Origin: Raphanus sativus | Lineage: Eukaryota > Streptophyta > Magnoliopsida > Brassicales > Brassicaceae | Length of the DNA stretch: 64,000 nt | Assembly (NCBI RefSeq): GCF_000801105.2 | Contig: NC_079519.1 | Coordinates: 14,134,668 to 14,198,667, forward strand | Direction: 5' to 3' | Shown: in pieces, positions 1 to 14,457 of the stretch | How the letters are laid out: each line of letters begins with the position of its first letter | Position numbering within the stretch: position 1 is the first letter of the stretch | Notes under the pieces: generated by a model | Seen by the model: only the letters and a program-made list of their open reading frames with translations | Databases searched by the model: none | Told to the model about the DNA's origin: nothing | Translations under genes and position numbers: made by a program

Positions 1-57
1 CGCACCTCATCTTCTCGTCCTGGCCCGCTAAGAAAATGCCCGAAACTGGATCCAACA
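1..57 (-). repeat. Element A 3' LTR remnant (truncated by window edge)
   Basis: These bases resemble the end of the LTR at 6282-6729: both contain a 'tctcgtcc...gcc...taag.aaatgcccgaaa' string and finish in CAACA. As the element's sense strand is minus, this left copy is the 3' LTR, cut by the window start. The adjacent inner bases read TTTGGGGACAAA-like on the minus strand (about 58-72), a polypurine tract like the one next to the 3' LTR of element C. Confidence 0.75.
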
Positions 58-285
58 TTTGTCCCCAAGTCTTTTTTCCTTTAAACAAAAAGGGAAAGAG
101 GCGGTTCGATTAAACTTGATTCGTTCATTGAAAACCGGTTCAACTTTGGTTTGGTTATCGAAACCCTTACAAGCCGTTACTTCGCGCCTCTCTAGGCCCA
201 TAATGGCTAGATGCGCTTGGTTTTAAGACGAAACCTAGGCAATTATTGCTTTTCTCGGGAGCAGCGATAGAGCCGTTAGGGTTAA

Positions 286-299
286 AAGGGCTTATAAAT
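286..299 (+). promoter_or_regulatory. Possible TATA box of the element A antisense ORF
   Basis: TTATAAATATTTAA lies about 75-100 bases upstream of the first ATGs of the antisense ORF, outside the LTR. A TATAAA string is similarly placed upstream of the element B antisense ORF. The idea that the ORF has its own internal promoter is inference. Confidence 0.3.
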
Positions 300-367
300 A
301 TTTAAATGACTTCTTTTTGTTTCAATTCTGATCTTGCTTCTTTGTTTCCCTCATCATTGTTGTTTCC

Positions 368-2754
368 TTGAAACTAAACCTCGTCGAGATGGCCTTGTTC
401 TTCTCTCCTCTTCCGACGACCACGAGGGATCAACCTGAGAGTCTGTATTCTTTGTGCGGCGTCAATCGCGCCGTCGCTCTTGATCTTGCTTTTGACTTCG
501 AGGTTCCAGAGAATGTCCGAGAAGGATATTGCGGTGCTTATTTGTCTTTCTTCGAAACTTGCGGTCTCTCCTTCCCGATTCCGGGACAAGTTCTCGAGAT
601 GCTTGCGGAACTTGGTCTTTCCTTTCTCAGATGTGCCCTAATTTTCTCAGGCATATTCTGGCAATCCTAGTCAAGGCTATAGAGGAAAATCTTTTGTTTG
701 GTCTTGACGAGTTGCGTCACTTATTTGTGATGAATCACAACAAGCAGGTCCTGGGAATTTCTTAATGTCTCCGCCTCCATGTTGACATGTCATCGGGGGG
801 ATCTCATATCGAGTTGAGAAGTGTCGAGAACAGTTCTTTGTCTTCAAGGTCGATTCGGCATCCATGGGGGACTTCGATTTTTCCAGGCTCCCCAGGCTTT
901 GGGCTGAAGATATTGGTGGGTTTTTATTACCCCCCACCTTTTTTATTTCTATCTTTGATCTACACGATTGCTTCGCCATCCTGAATTTGTTCTTTCTTCG
1001 CTCAGTTCATTCAGGAAGTTCGTCGATGTCAGGCCAACTCCGAGGTTTGTTGGCTATTTTGAGGCGAGGGAAAACCGATTGGTCATCGTTCAACAGGAAA
1101 CGGATCCATGCGGCATTGTTACTTCCTTTTGGTTCGGGGATGGTTCCCATGATTGCTGAACCAATCGAATTGATCGGAGATGCTCACTCTCCGAATTACA
1201 GGGTAGAGGATACTTCCCCCGGACTTCCTCCTTGCTCCGATCGTCTTGGACGATGCTTGTCGAGGAAGTCGTCTTTTCAAACCTCTGGGTTGGTCCCAAG
1301 GAGATTGTCCGGGGATCTCATCTGGACTTCGCAAAGATCACTAGTATCGTTGAGTTCTGATTCGCAGAAGAACTCAACCGTTCGTAAATGTAAGTCCTAT
1401 CGATCGTCGAGGGACGTCTCTTCGGGACCATCGCCGCCTCCCTCACAAAGGAACGGTCAAAGAAGCAGGAAATTGTGCAAGACGATAACGATCCGACGTG
1501 CATGACCGGAGTTGATCCCTATGGTTTGGCAAGTGACGCAAGACCGCAAGGTACCAGCTCCTGGTTCTTCGCTTCTCTGGAGGAAAGGGAGGACTATACC
1601 AAAGTCGCCTCCGCGAATGCTAAGGTTCGCTTGTTGAGAACAAATTTTAGCATTTTATCTCGAGCGATCTGTATAAGTCATCTTAAATATATGTTGTATG
1701 TTTTCTAAAGTTATGGATGCGTGTAACGAGCTCGTATTGGCGATGAGGAATCATGCAGGGACTTCGTAACAAGAAATGGAGATTGAGAGCATTGGGTTGG
1801 ATTTCAGGAGGATTTCGGCAGAGCTCGAGATCGCCAGGCTCGAACGTAAGAAGAAAGCTGAGAAGATCATGGCCCTGACAGTCGTTTGGAAGCGGGTTTG
1901 TCGCGAGAGGTCGGCTTTGGGGGCCGAAGTTGTCGCCCAAAAGGCCAGGATGGCAGAGCTCGAAGCTGGAAGGGATCGTGATACCCGGAGGGCCATTCAT
2001 GCTGATCGTCGCGAGGAGGTACATGGCTATTTTCAGATCTTTGGAAGAGAAACGGGCAAGCAAGGAGAAGGAGACGACAGCCAGGATTCAGCTTCAAGTT
2101 GTCGTCGCAAACATTGATCTCTTAACCGAGATTAAGGATGGAGGGTTAGTCGTGGATGAAGAGCTCGATCGCTTGAAGGAGCTGGAGAAAGATTGTGGAG
2201 CCTTCGTTGATTCTTACCCTGCCATGAATTGGACCATTTCTGACCTTCATGTTGCAAATAATGAAATGAAGTCGGCCCTTGAACAAGTTTCATTTCTCGA
2301 GTCGCAGATCGAATCTAGTGCCTTGAAGCATGCTGATGACCTCCGTAGTACGACGTATGAGGCTACGACGTATGAGGCTAAGAAGGCCTTGGCTAACGGC
2401 TATTTGGATGTCTTGATCTCCTTAAAAGAGAAGTAGTAGAAGAAGAAAGGTGGAGCTGATTGCGAGGCGCGGTTCAGGGAGATTATGCCGAACATAAATC
2501 TCTTAAAGGAGATAATGGATAACAACCTGCTGGCTTCCGGTGAACTGCCGCAACTTCGAGCTGAAGAGGTCGAGCTTGGGGGCGAGCTTGACGTGACTGC
2601 GGTGTCGGTTGAAAGACTGGATCTTCCTTGTATCTCATGGGATATTCTAGAGGATTACTTTGCAAAGGGGGCTTTCAATGGTGGCGAGCCTGGAGATGAG
2701 TCAAAGCGTATGAATAATTGCTTCGGAGATGGCGAGTTCGATGTTGAAGAATAG
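368..2754 (+). pseudogene. Antisense ORF (aORF) of element A, decayed, spliced
   Basis: This is the extra ORF of a Tat-lineage element, on the strand opposite to gag-pol. The likely start is ATG at 368 or 389. Exon 1 has the motif GLSFPIPGQVLEMLAELGLSF, close to the element C protein, then loses frame near 630 and resumes as DGDFDFSRLPRLWAEDIG before a GT donor near 920. The second block (about 1010-1200, LRGLLAILRRGKTDWSSF) aligns to the second block of element C. The third ends ASANAK before a GT at about 1625, where elements B and C also have an intron. The rest (about 1715-2754) is charged coiled coil, including DEELDRLKELEKDC, shared with C. Similarity to Pfam Transposase_28 is from memory; the function is unknown. 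Confidence 0.6.
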
Positions 2755-3343
2755 TTTTTAGGAAGTTGTTCCTTATTGTCTACTTTTCTTTTTCTACATA
2801 TTTTTATTATTATGTTTTTTTTATAAAGGAAGGGGGGCTTGTTAGTCCTTATCTCGTTTTTCTTTTAAATTAAAGAATGAGCTATATTTTTTTCTTTTGG
2901 AGCATTCGATTGAATCAGGTTAATACTCTGTCGATGTCTGAGTTGGCATAGTAAGAGGTTTTTGCTAAAACCGAGTTGCCGCGTTTCTGGCAGGACCAAA
3001 ATGTACTCAAAGACTTGATCAGGGTCCCGAATTACATTTAGTCGTTAGATATGTAGGAGAACCGTGTCGTTGTGATGTTCCTGTTTAAAGCGATATGAAC
3101 TCAGAAAGGTCGTTCTTATTATATTCGGAGTATTAGTACAATCAAATTTTAAAATCGAAGATGATCGGGGCGATCCGATCTCGATCCTGTATAAATTGTC
3201 TAGTTGCTGCCGACGCTCCCTTCTTTATTTCAATGTTGGGAGGTGACTGAACTCGTATCATGAGTTGCCTACGTACCCTCGAAGAGGGATCAAGTCATAA
3301 CATAGTTCGATTAATTTCCCCTAGGTGTAGGGTTGTTTTGGCT
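2755..3343. other. Non-coding spacer between convergent antisense ORF and protease
   Basis: No coding sequence is visible. The only recognisable feature is the conserved TGCCTACGTACCC block at 3262-3309. In relatives this spacer lies between the end of integrase and the end of the antisense ORF. Here it abuts the protease directly, which shows that the RT-integrase segment has been lost. Confidence 0.6.
3262..3309. other. Conserved Tat spacer block (element A copy)
   Basis: GAGTTGCCTACGTACCC, a variable stretch, then GGGATCAAGTC and a CATAGTTCG-like end. The same block occurs in the equivalent spacer of B1 (17900-17945), B2 (32610-32655) and, reversed, C (46425-46472). Confidence 0.7.
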
Positions 3344-6230
3344 TTATTCGTGTACGGATGTTCGTACGATTCTTGTAGGTGTTTTTAAGGCATCAATCCC
3401 GACTAGGTTTGCGACTCGATGTCTATGAAAGTTGTGAGATAACAGGTCCGGGAACTTTTCTGACTTCCTTGAATAGATAGTTTCGATGCTTTTCGGGGTT
3501 GGGAACTTTAGGCATTGGTGGTAGGTCGACGGTAGTGCTTTCATGTTGTATAGCCAGGGTGTTCCGAGGATGGAGTTAAATGTAGCTGGGCGATCTATTA
3601 CAATAAACTCCACGATCTTTCTTACGTGTCTGGCGGTGACTGCGAGCTTGATTGGTCCAATGAGTGGGGTTCGTTCTTGCTTAAGTAGGGCTTTGGTGAT
3701 TCCCATTCTTTTGAAGGTGTTGCAGAACAGGACGTCGGCCGAACTGCCAGTGTCAATCATGATTCGGGAGAGTTCGCATCCACCGACGTCGAGTCTTATG
3801 ACGAGAGCGTCGTCATGAGGCTGATCGAGGTCTGCGGTTTCATTTTTGTCAAATGTGATTTTGTGGTCGGGGTCTGATAAGGGTTCTCGGGCTCCAAAAG
3901 TATTTTCGGGTCTTCGCTTATGAGCCTTGATCGAGTTTATGTAGTTACAGAATTTCGACCCCCCGTAGATAAAATTGATGTGTCGTATGGTTTGATTTTG
4001 GTTGATCGGCGGGTAGTACCACTTCTTGGTGAGTACCGGTTGGGAGTGTCCTTCCCCCCAAACAGTTTGTGGTTAAATGGGTGCATGCTGTATTTTTCCT
4101 TGTTTTTGAGGTTATGAGATCTTGGTTTTTGCAACTGTTCTCGGAATCGTCTGACCTTATTTGCTAACTTAGCCTCATTGGGTCGATTTTCCCGTGCAAA
4201 GTTGAGCTTGTCTTGACGTCCGGGGATTTGGATTATAATTATAATATCTCCACATGTCGCATCCCTTGTTGTGGGTGCCGCATGATATCGATCTCGATGT
4301 TCTTTCTTCCATGAGATCATATCGACTCGTTTCTTAGGAGCAGGCGGAGGTGAACTCGGTGATCCGTTCTCGACTTCCCTGGCTATTTTGTTGGAAGACG
4401 TTTTTGATTTTTTGTTGTTTTTCGGTGTTGACGGCGGTTCTTCTTCTTGAGAACTTTTGTCGCCTTCCTTATTATGTTCCTTTTTGTGGAGCGCTGCTCG
4501 ACATTCTTCGGTCGAGTATCTCTTTCATTTGTGGAAAGTGCAATACTTGTTTAGGTCGAAAGTTGATGACTTATTCTGCGGCGAGTTGTTTATGGCGTAG
4601 GAATGCTGTCCTCTGGTGTGTGGTTCTTTGGTTGTCTGGGTCTTTTTGCTGGCATTAATTTTGCTTGCCAGAAATTGTTCTTTTAGTGTGGCGACATCCT
4701 CTTCGTAGGTTGCGAAGAACGAAGCTAGGTGCAGTGCATCATCTAATGAAACTGGGCTCTGGCTGTCATTTCTTCCTAAATTTGGAAGAAAACCATACAC
4801 CGTTTCTCAGGGCTGCCAGGGCTACTTCATCGTTTAAATTTGAGATCTTCGCCTTGATCTCTCTAAATTTATTTATGTAGGCTCTTAGTGGTTCGAAGGG
4901 AGCTTGCTTGAGATTTCAGAGGTCGGCTTCAGTCGCCCTAGTTTCGATAAATACTAAGTACTATTTAGGGAACGCCGATACCAACTGTGGGAAGTTGTCA
5001 ATCGAGTTTTCTTCTAAACCCGCGAACCATTCTAAGGCGGAACCGGTGAGATTTTCTGCAAAGAATCGACAGTATCACGCCTCTTTTTCATCGCCGTTTA
5101 GATGTGCCCTCGATATCGCAAGTCTGAAGGCTCAAATATGAGCTTTAGGATCCGAGTTTCCAGAGTATTCGGTGAACTTGATTTTTCCTATGGTTCTCAC
5201 TTTTACTCCTGTAATGCTGTTGGTAAACGGTGTTCTCCTAGTTTCTTCGATAGCGAGGTCGATATCGGAGGCCGCGCTTGTCGCCATGTGCATGATGATG
5301 TGTAACATTTTGAGCTCGGCATCGTTCCTATCGATATAATCTTGAAATTTTTTGTTTCCTCCGTCGGTACTCCGATCCTCCCTTTCTAGAATTTCTTCGG
5401 TGAGCATTGGGAGGTACGGTCCTTCGTTTCGTCTGTCTTGGCCAGAACCCGTAGCCGGCTGCGAGGTTCCTCCTGACACCGGGAACTGATTCTCGGAGCT
5501 TTGCTGGTTGGAAGGTGGGGTTCAATTCCGAGATCCATCGGTCCTTCCTGCGAACCAGTTTTGGGTGCGAGTGGTGAACTCGGAGATCTGCGGACTGCGG
5601 TCGGATCTTCCCCCGAACCATTATAATTCAAGTTCCAACATGCCGAGCTTGTTTGGGGATTATGATGTGAATTTTCTCTGACATAACGTCCGGATCAAGC
5701 GCTTGAAAAATCGGTAGTCCCAAAGGCTCCAGTGTTATGGGAGGCCAGGACCCGAGATGGTGGATTTGACTGAGATCTGATTTCATCTCGGATACTAACC
5801 CGATGTTCAGCAAGCTCATTCTTGGTCTGCTCCAGCCGGTTCGCGATAGTTCGATGAGCGAGTTCCTGCTCTCAAGCTTTATCTAAGAGTGTCCGAATCA
5901 TACCCTGGAGTTTGGCGACTTCCTCTCTCGTCTGAGATATAGGCGTAGGAGATATCGGTCTGGTTGGTTGTGTCCGAGTAAGTGAACTGTCGATGGATGG
6001 CCTCTCCCTCGAACGATTCCAGACTCGGGCTCCAAACCGGTCGGGAGCTAAAGTCCCTGTGTGTGGAGCTTGCGGGGTCTTGATCGGGTCATCGTTTCCA
6101 CCGGTGTTCATAGATCCGATCGGTGGATCGTTTCTTTGCTCGATCCCAGTGGGATCGACGTCGGTCGTTCTCTGTTGAGAGTTCCCGGATTAATTTGGAT
6201 CCATAATCGCTCTTAGAAATCCTAGATTGG
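3344..6230 (-). pseudogene. Element A gag-protease remnant
   Basis: The 5' part (about 6203 down to 4500) holds broken gag pieces, including one with FTEYSGNSDPKAHI (near 5140), equivalent to the IPEYDGTSDPKAYLRAF core of element B gag. The 3' part (3760-3344) is a retropepsin-type aspartic protease with active-site MIDTGSSADVLFCNTF and the downstream ILGTPWLYNMKALPSTYHQ motif. No RT follows. Gag is interrupted by several frameshifts and stops. Confidence 0.75.
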
Positions 6231-6257
6231 GTTCTTAACAAAGATGTTTTTCGTTTA

Positions 6258-6281
6258 TCTTCCCAATAGTCGGTGCCAAAA
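6258..6281 (-). other. Primer binding site of element A (mutated)
   Basis: Directly inside the 5' LTR the minus strand reads TTTTGGCACCGACTATTGGG, a decayed form of the TGGCGCCNNCTGTGGGGA site seen intact in B and C. The following leader bases (aagataaacgaaaaacatc) are identical to those in element C. Confidence 0.7.
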
Positions 6282-6729
6282 TGTAGATCCTAAAATCTAC
6301 ACTAAATATTTAATAGTGTTTGTAATGTAAACTGGGAATGAAAAGGATGTGGGCAACAATATCATTAGAACACAACGATGTAATCGGAGATCGGTTGACA
6401 AAAATAGACTTTTATTTAATAACAGGTTACAATAAATAGAAATGAGATTCAATATTACAAAAGAAATTGAGTAAATAATAGATCTAAAGGCAAAGTAGAA
6501 TGAGATCGATGTGTATAGTGTACTCTCTCTAGGGTTTTTCACATCCCCTTCTCTTTGATCTCTTTTCCCTTTTATAGTCGCATCATCCCATCTTCTTCAC
6601 AACCGCTCCCGCGATCTTCGGCCTCTCGAAGACTTTATCTCGGACTCGTATTCTTACCACGGGCTTTAATCTACGCAGTCTATCTTCTCGTCCCAGCCGT
6701 TAAGGAAATGCCCGAAATTGGGTGCAACA
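6282..6729 (-). repeat. Element A 5' LTR
   Basis: The plus strand starts TGTAGATCCTAAAATCTACA and ends TTGGGTGCAACA, so the LTR has TG...CA ends on both strands. A TATA box (TATAAAAGGG on the minus strand, 6567-6576) marks the LTR promoter. The LTR adjoins the mutated PBS on its left. Confidence 0.8.
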
Positions 6730-7912
6730 ATAATTATTATAGAATAATAGTAGTTTACATTGCGCTATTCAAAAATAATTTTAAATCTTAATTTTTTCAC
6801 AGATAAATTTCTATATATACATTTTATGTATACATGAATATTTTCAAATTTATTTTATGTAATACAAAATATTTATGTTATGATGAAAAACTTTGTGTAT
6901 ATAAATATTTTTTTCTTTAGTTTATTATTAAATATTTGGAACATATGAACAATAATTCATTATCATAGTATTTGAAAATGTATATATCTATAAATATTTA
7001 TAATATTATTAAGTCTGCATATACGGACAAAACATCTAATTATATAATAATTGATTATATATATTTAATATTTTATTTAGTTAAAGATAATCCATGTATA
7101 TATAATGTGTTGCTATGTAAACGGATAATACTTCAATTACAAAAGTTAAGGATTAAAAATAGAAAAATGCATAACTAAATAATAATTAAGTAAAAATTAT
7201 TTTCAGTTATTTTGAATATATTATTAGATTAAATAATTATTTACTAAATTATATTTTGAAACTTTTGTCTTATATAAATAATATGATTTTTGATTAAATT
7301 TTTTGAAAACATAACTGAATATGTTGGTCTTCAAATTAATAATGTATGTAATACTAAGTATTCGCATGATAAATATATATGCCCTGTAAATTATCTTGTA
7401 ATTTATCATTTTACTATGTAATTTCAGAATATGTGGTCCATCAAAATCGAAATTATAGTTTCAAAAAATTATGTAGACTATGTGTACTTCGCATAAGGCT
7501 GATCTTAATCTAGTTTGAAGATACTTTTGTGATTTTTTTTGAAATCAATAATGAGTGTATTTAATATAGTTAGATATACAGAGCCCCCACGCTAGTTTTG
7601 CCTCACGACAACTCATGTTTTCTTTAAACAATTGTTCATGATTTGTTCCGTCCCATTACCCCCTATCGAATTGAAACTTTCTAAAATCCCATAATCGGCT
7701 GTTTCAAATTGACCAAGTTTTTAATATTATTTTTACTAAATTGTTCAAAGTCTTCTCCTTTTAGTTTAACATTATTGTCTACATGTTTTGAAAGCGAGGC
7801 TGTAATTTTTATTCAAAAGATCTTTCATAACTTGTGTAGACCACATGACTTTTTCTTTGAGTTACAATTAACAGAAGAGGAAGAGGGAAAAAGTTTGTTT
7901 ATCGGTTTGAAG
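6730..7912. other. AT-rich intergenic region upstream of the receptor kinase
   Basis: Very AT-rich sequence with no convincing ORF, RNA gene or repeat boundary. The promoter and 5' UTR of the receptor kinase must lie in its last few hundred bases. I could not pick out a single TATA box with confidence. Confidence 0.5.
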
Positions 7913-12682
<4,770 letters not shown>

Positions 12683-12846
12683 TCGAGTTTTTTTGATATT
12701 TTGTAATTGATTTCATACGTGAAATGCCTTGTGAATGTGGTGGATTGCATGATTTAATTTGTTGCTATGTCAATAGTTTGTAAAAGTATGCACGGCTAAT
12801 TTTTATTTGTGTGATAAATTTTTTGGTGTTATACGTTTTTTTAGAA

Positions 12847-13462
12847 TTAGGGCATGACTGATTTCCCCGTAATCACCCACAAACGCAGTTTTTGGGGTTC
12901 GCAGCGGTTGTTGGCGTTTCGAAACAATCATAGAAAACGTTACAAATCGCTTTAAACCGTTCCGAACCTCTTAAAATCAAAAGCTGGTTCCAGCTAGTGT
13001 TTGCGGTTGCGGGCGATTGCAGGCGGTTGCAGGCGGATAATTTTTTTTCTTTAAAAACAAAATAAATAAAAATATTATTAAAAATATCCAATAAAAAATT
13101 TAAATTGAAATAATAGAAATTGTAAAATGTATACATATTATATTTTAATTTATATTATAAAAATTTCAAACCAAAATATTTTCTATCAATTATTAAAATT
13201 TAATAATATAATTTTATAAATATAAATTTTATATTTATTATATTTTTATAATTGTATAAAAAGTAAATATTATTAATTTATTATTTAACAGATGTTGCGT
13301 TTGGTAGTTTACTAGTCATAAAAGTTCCGCAAACGCAACAATTACTAACCGCTGTACCAGTCGTACAAATCTCTAGAAAACGCTTGAAACCGCAACCACC
13401 CGCACCCGTAAACTCTCGCAACCATAAACGCAACCGCTGCGGTTAAACCAGTCAGGCCCTTA
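12847..13462. repeat. hAT-like MITE downstream of the kinase gene
   Basis: Terminal inverted repeats TTAGGGCATGACTG (left) and CAGTCAGGCCCTTA (right) flank an AT-rich centre bordered by CGCAACCGC / GCGGTTG inverted subterminal repeats. No ORF. The right end is interrupted by the LTR of element B. An 8-bp TSD was not found, so the hAT assignment rests on TIR sequence alone. Confidence 0.55.
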
Positions 13463-13463
13463 G

Positions 13464-14001
13464 TGTGAGGGGTAAAACTCACACCTAGATTTTAGATCAG
13501 GTTTATGTTTAAGAAAGGTTAGGGAAAGATTATCGCGGGCTGAATCCCGTAAGAACTTGATGAATGAACTTCGATTTGTATTGATAAAATAGAAAATGGG
13601 ATGGTTACAAAGATGTTTCTTTTGATGATTACAAAGATAATAAAAAGGATTATATCTTAGGAATGTTAAGTAAAATCTGAGTAGGTTCGGATCCTTTTCT
13701 TGGTCTTCGACCTTCTCCTTTTATAGCCTTGGACTCCTTTAGGTTATCTGCAACTGATTTCCGAGATCCTCTCCGCTTGAGGTGAACCCGCAACAGCTTC
13801 CCTTTGACCGGGTCCTGCGCTTCTTCTGGTTACGACATGAGCTTCCTCTTTGTCGTGACCTCCTTAACGATCACCTTAGCTCTCAGCCTTCGGCTTCAAC
13901 TTAGCTCTTCTTAGGTACCGAATTCGTGATGGGCCAGTCGCGGCCTGTTTCCATCCTTCACCGTTCAGCAATCAGCCATCGGGCCATATTTGGGCCCAAC
14001 A
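13464..14001 (-). repeat. Element B1 3' LTR
   Basis: Starts TGTGAGGGGTAAAACTCACA (a short palindrome) and ends TTTGGGCCCAACA. Minus-strand TATA box TATAAAAGGAG near 13716-13726. Next to it the minus strand reads GAGAGCTGGGGGCAAC (14002-14017), the polypurine tract. Confidence 0.92.
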
Positions 14002-14212
14002 GTTGCCCCCAGCTCTCGAGATGAAGCTTCGTTATCCTCGGGAGCTAAACCTAGCCGCCCAAGCTAGATTCTCTTGTTGAGATCATGATTACCAGCTATC
14101 TCAACCACATTTATTTTCATCTGATCGAACGGCTGCGAATTTTCTTTGATTATATCGACGGTTTGGATTAATAAGAGTTTGAAATATAGTTTCCGATTTT
14201 CGAGACGTGACA

Positions 14213-14222
14213 AGATATAAAG
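14213..14222 (+). promoter_or_regulatory. Possible TATA box of the B1 antisense ORF
   Basis: AAGATATAAAGC lies about 240 bases upstream of the antisense ORF start at 14458, inside the element and outside the LTR. The same string is present in B2. Promoter activity is inferred. Confidence 0.3.
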
Positions 14223-14457
14223 CAGCTAGCATTAACTGCCACTGTCCATATTCTCCACGCCTCCACTCGGTTTCCAAGGTAACTTCTCTTCCACTCCTTT
14301 ATTTTACTACGCTTTTTTCTTTTTTTTTTTTTTACTTTCATCCTTCGATTCACCATTGATCCTCTGCGAATTTCTTAGAACCCTTAGTTCCTAAGAGATT
14401 AGCTTATTCCATCCTTTCCCTTTCCAATCCTTTCGATTCTCCTTACCTCTTTCTTTA

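Larger units (their letters stand above)
1..6729 (-). mobile_element. Element A: degenerate Tat-lineage Ty3/gypsy retrotransposon lacking RT-integrase
   Basis: The element lies between a truncated 3' LTR (1-57) and a 5' LTR (6282-6729). On the minus strand it keeps gag fragments and an aspartic protease, then jumps to the short spacer that follows pol in related elements, so reverse transcriptase, RNase H and integrase are missing. On the plus strand it keeps a decayed antisense ORF (368-2754). LTR ends, leader sequence and antisense ORF resemble element C, so A and C are related Tat families. It is non-autonomous and full of stops and frameshifts. Confidence 0.8.

Noticed and set aside
12847..13462. 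8-bp TSD for the hAT-like MITE
   Set aside because: The flanks (ttttagaa and gtagagtg after removing element B) do not match, so no TSD is claimed.
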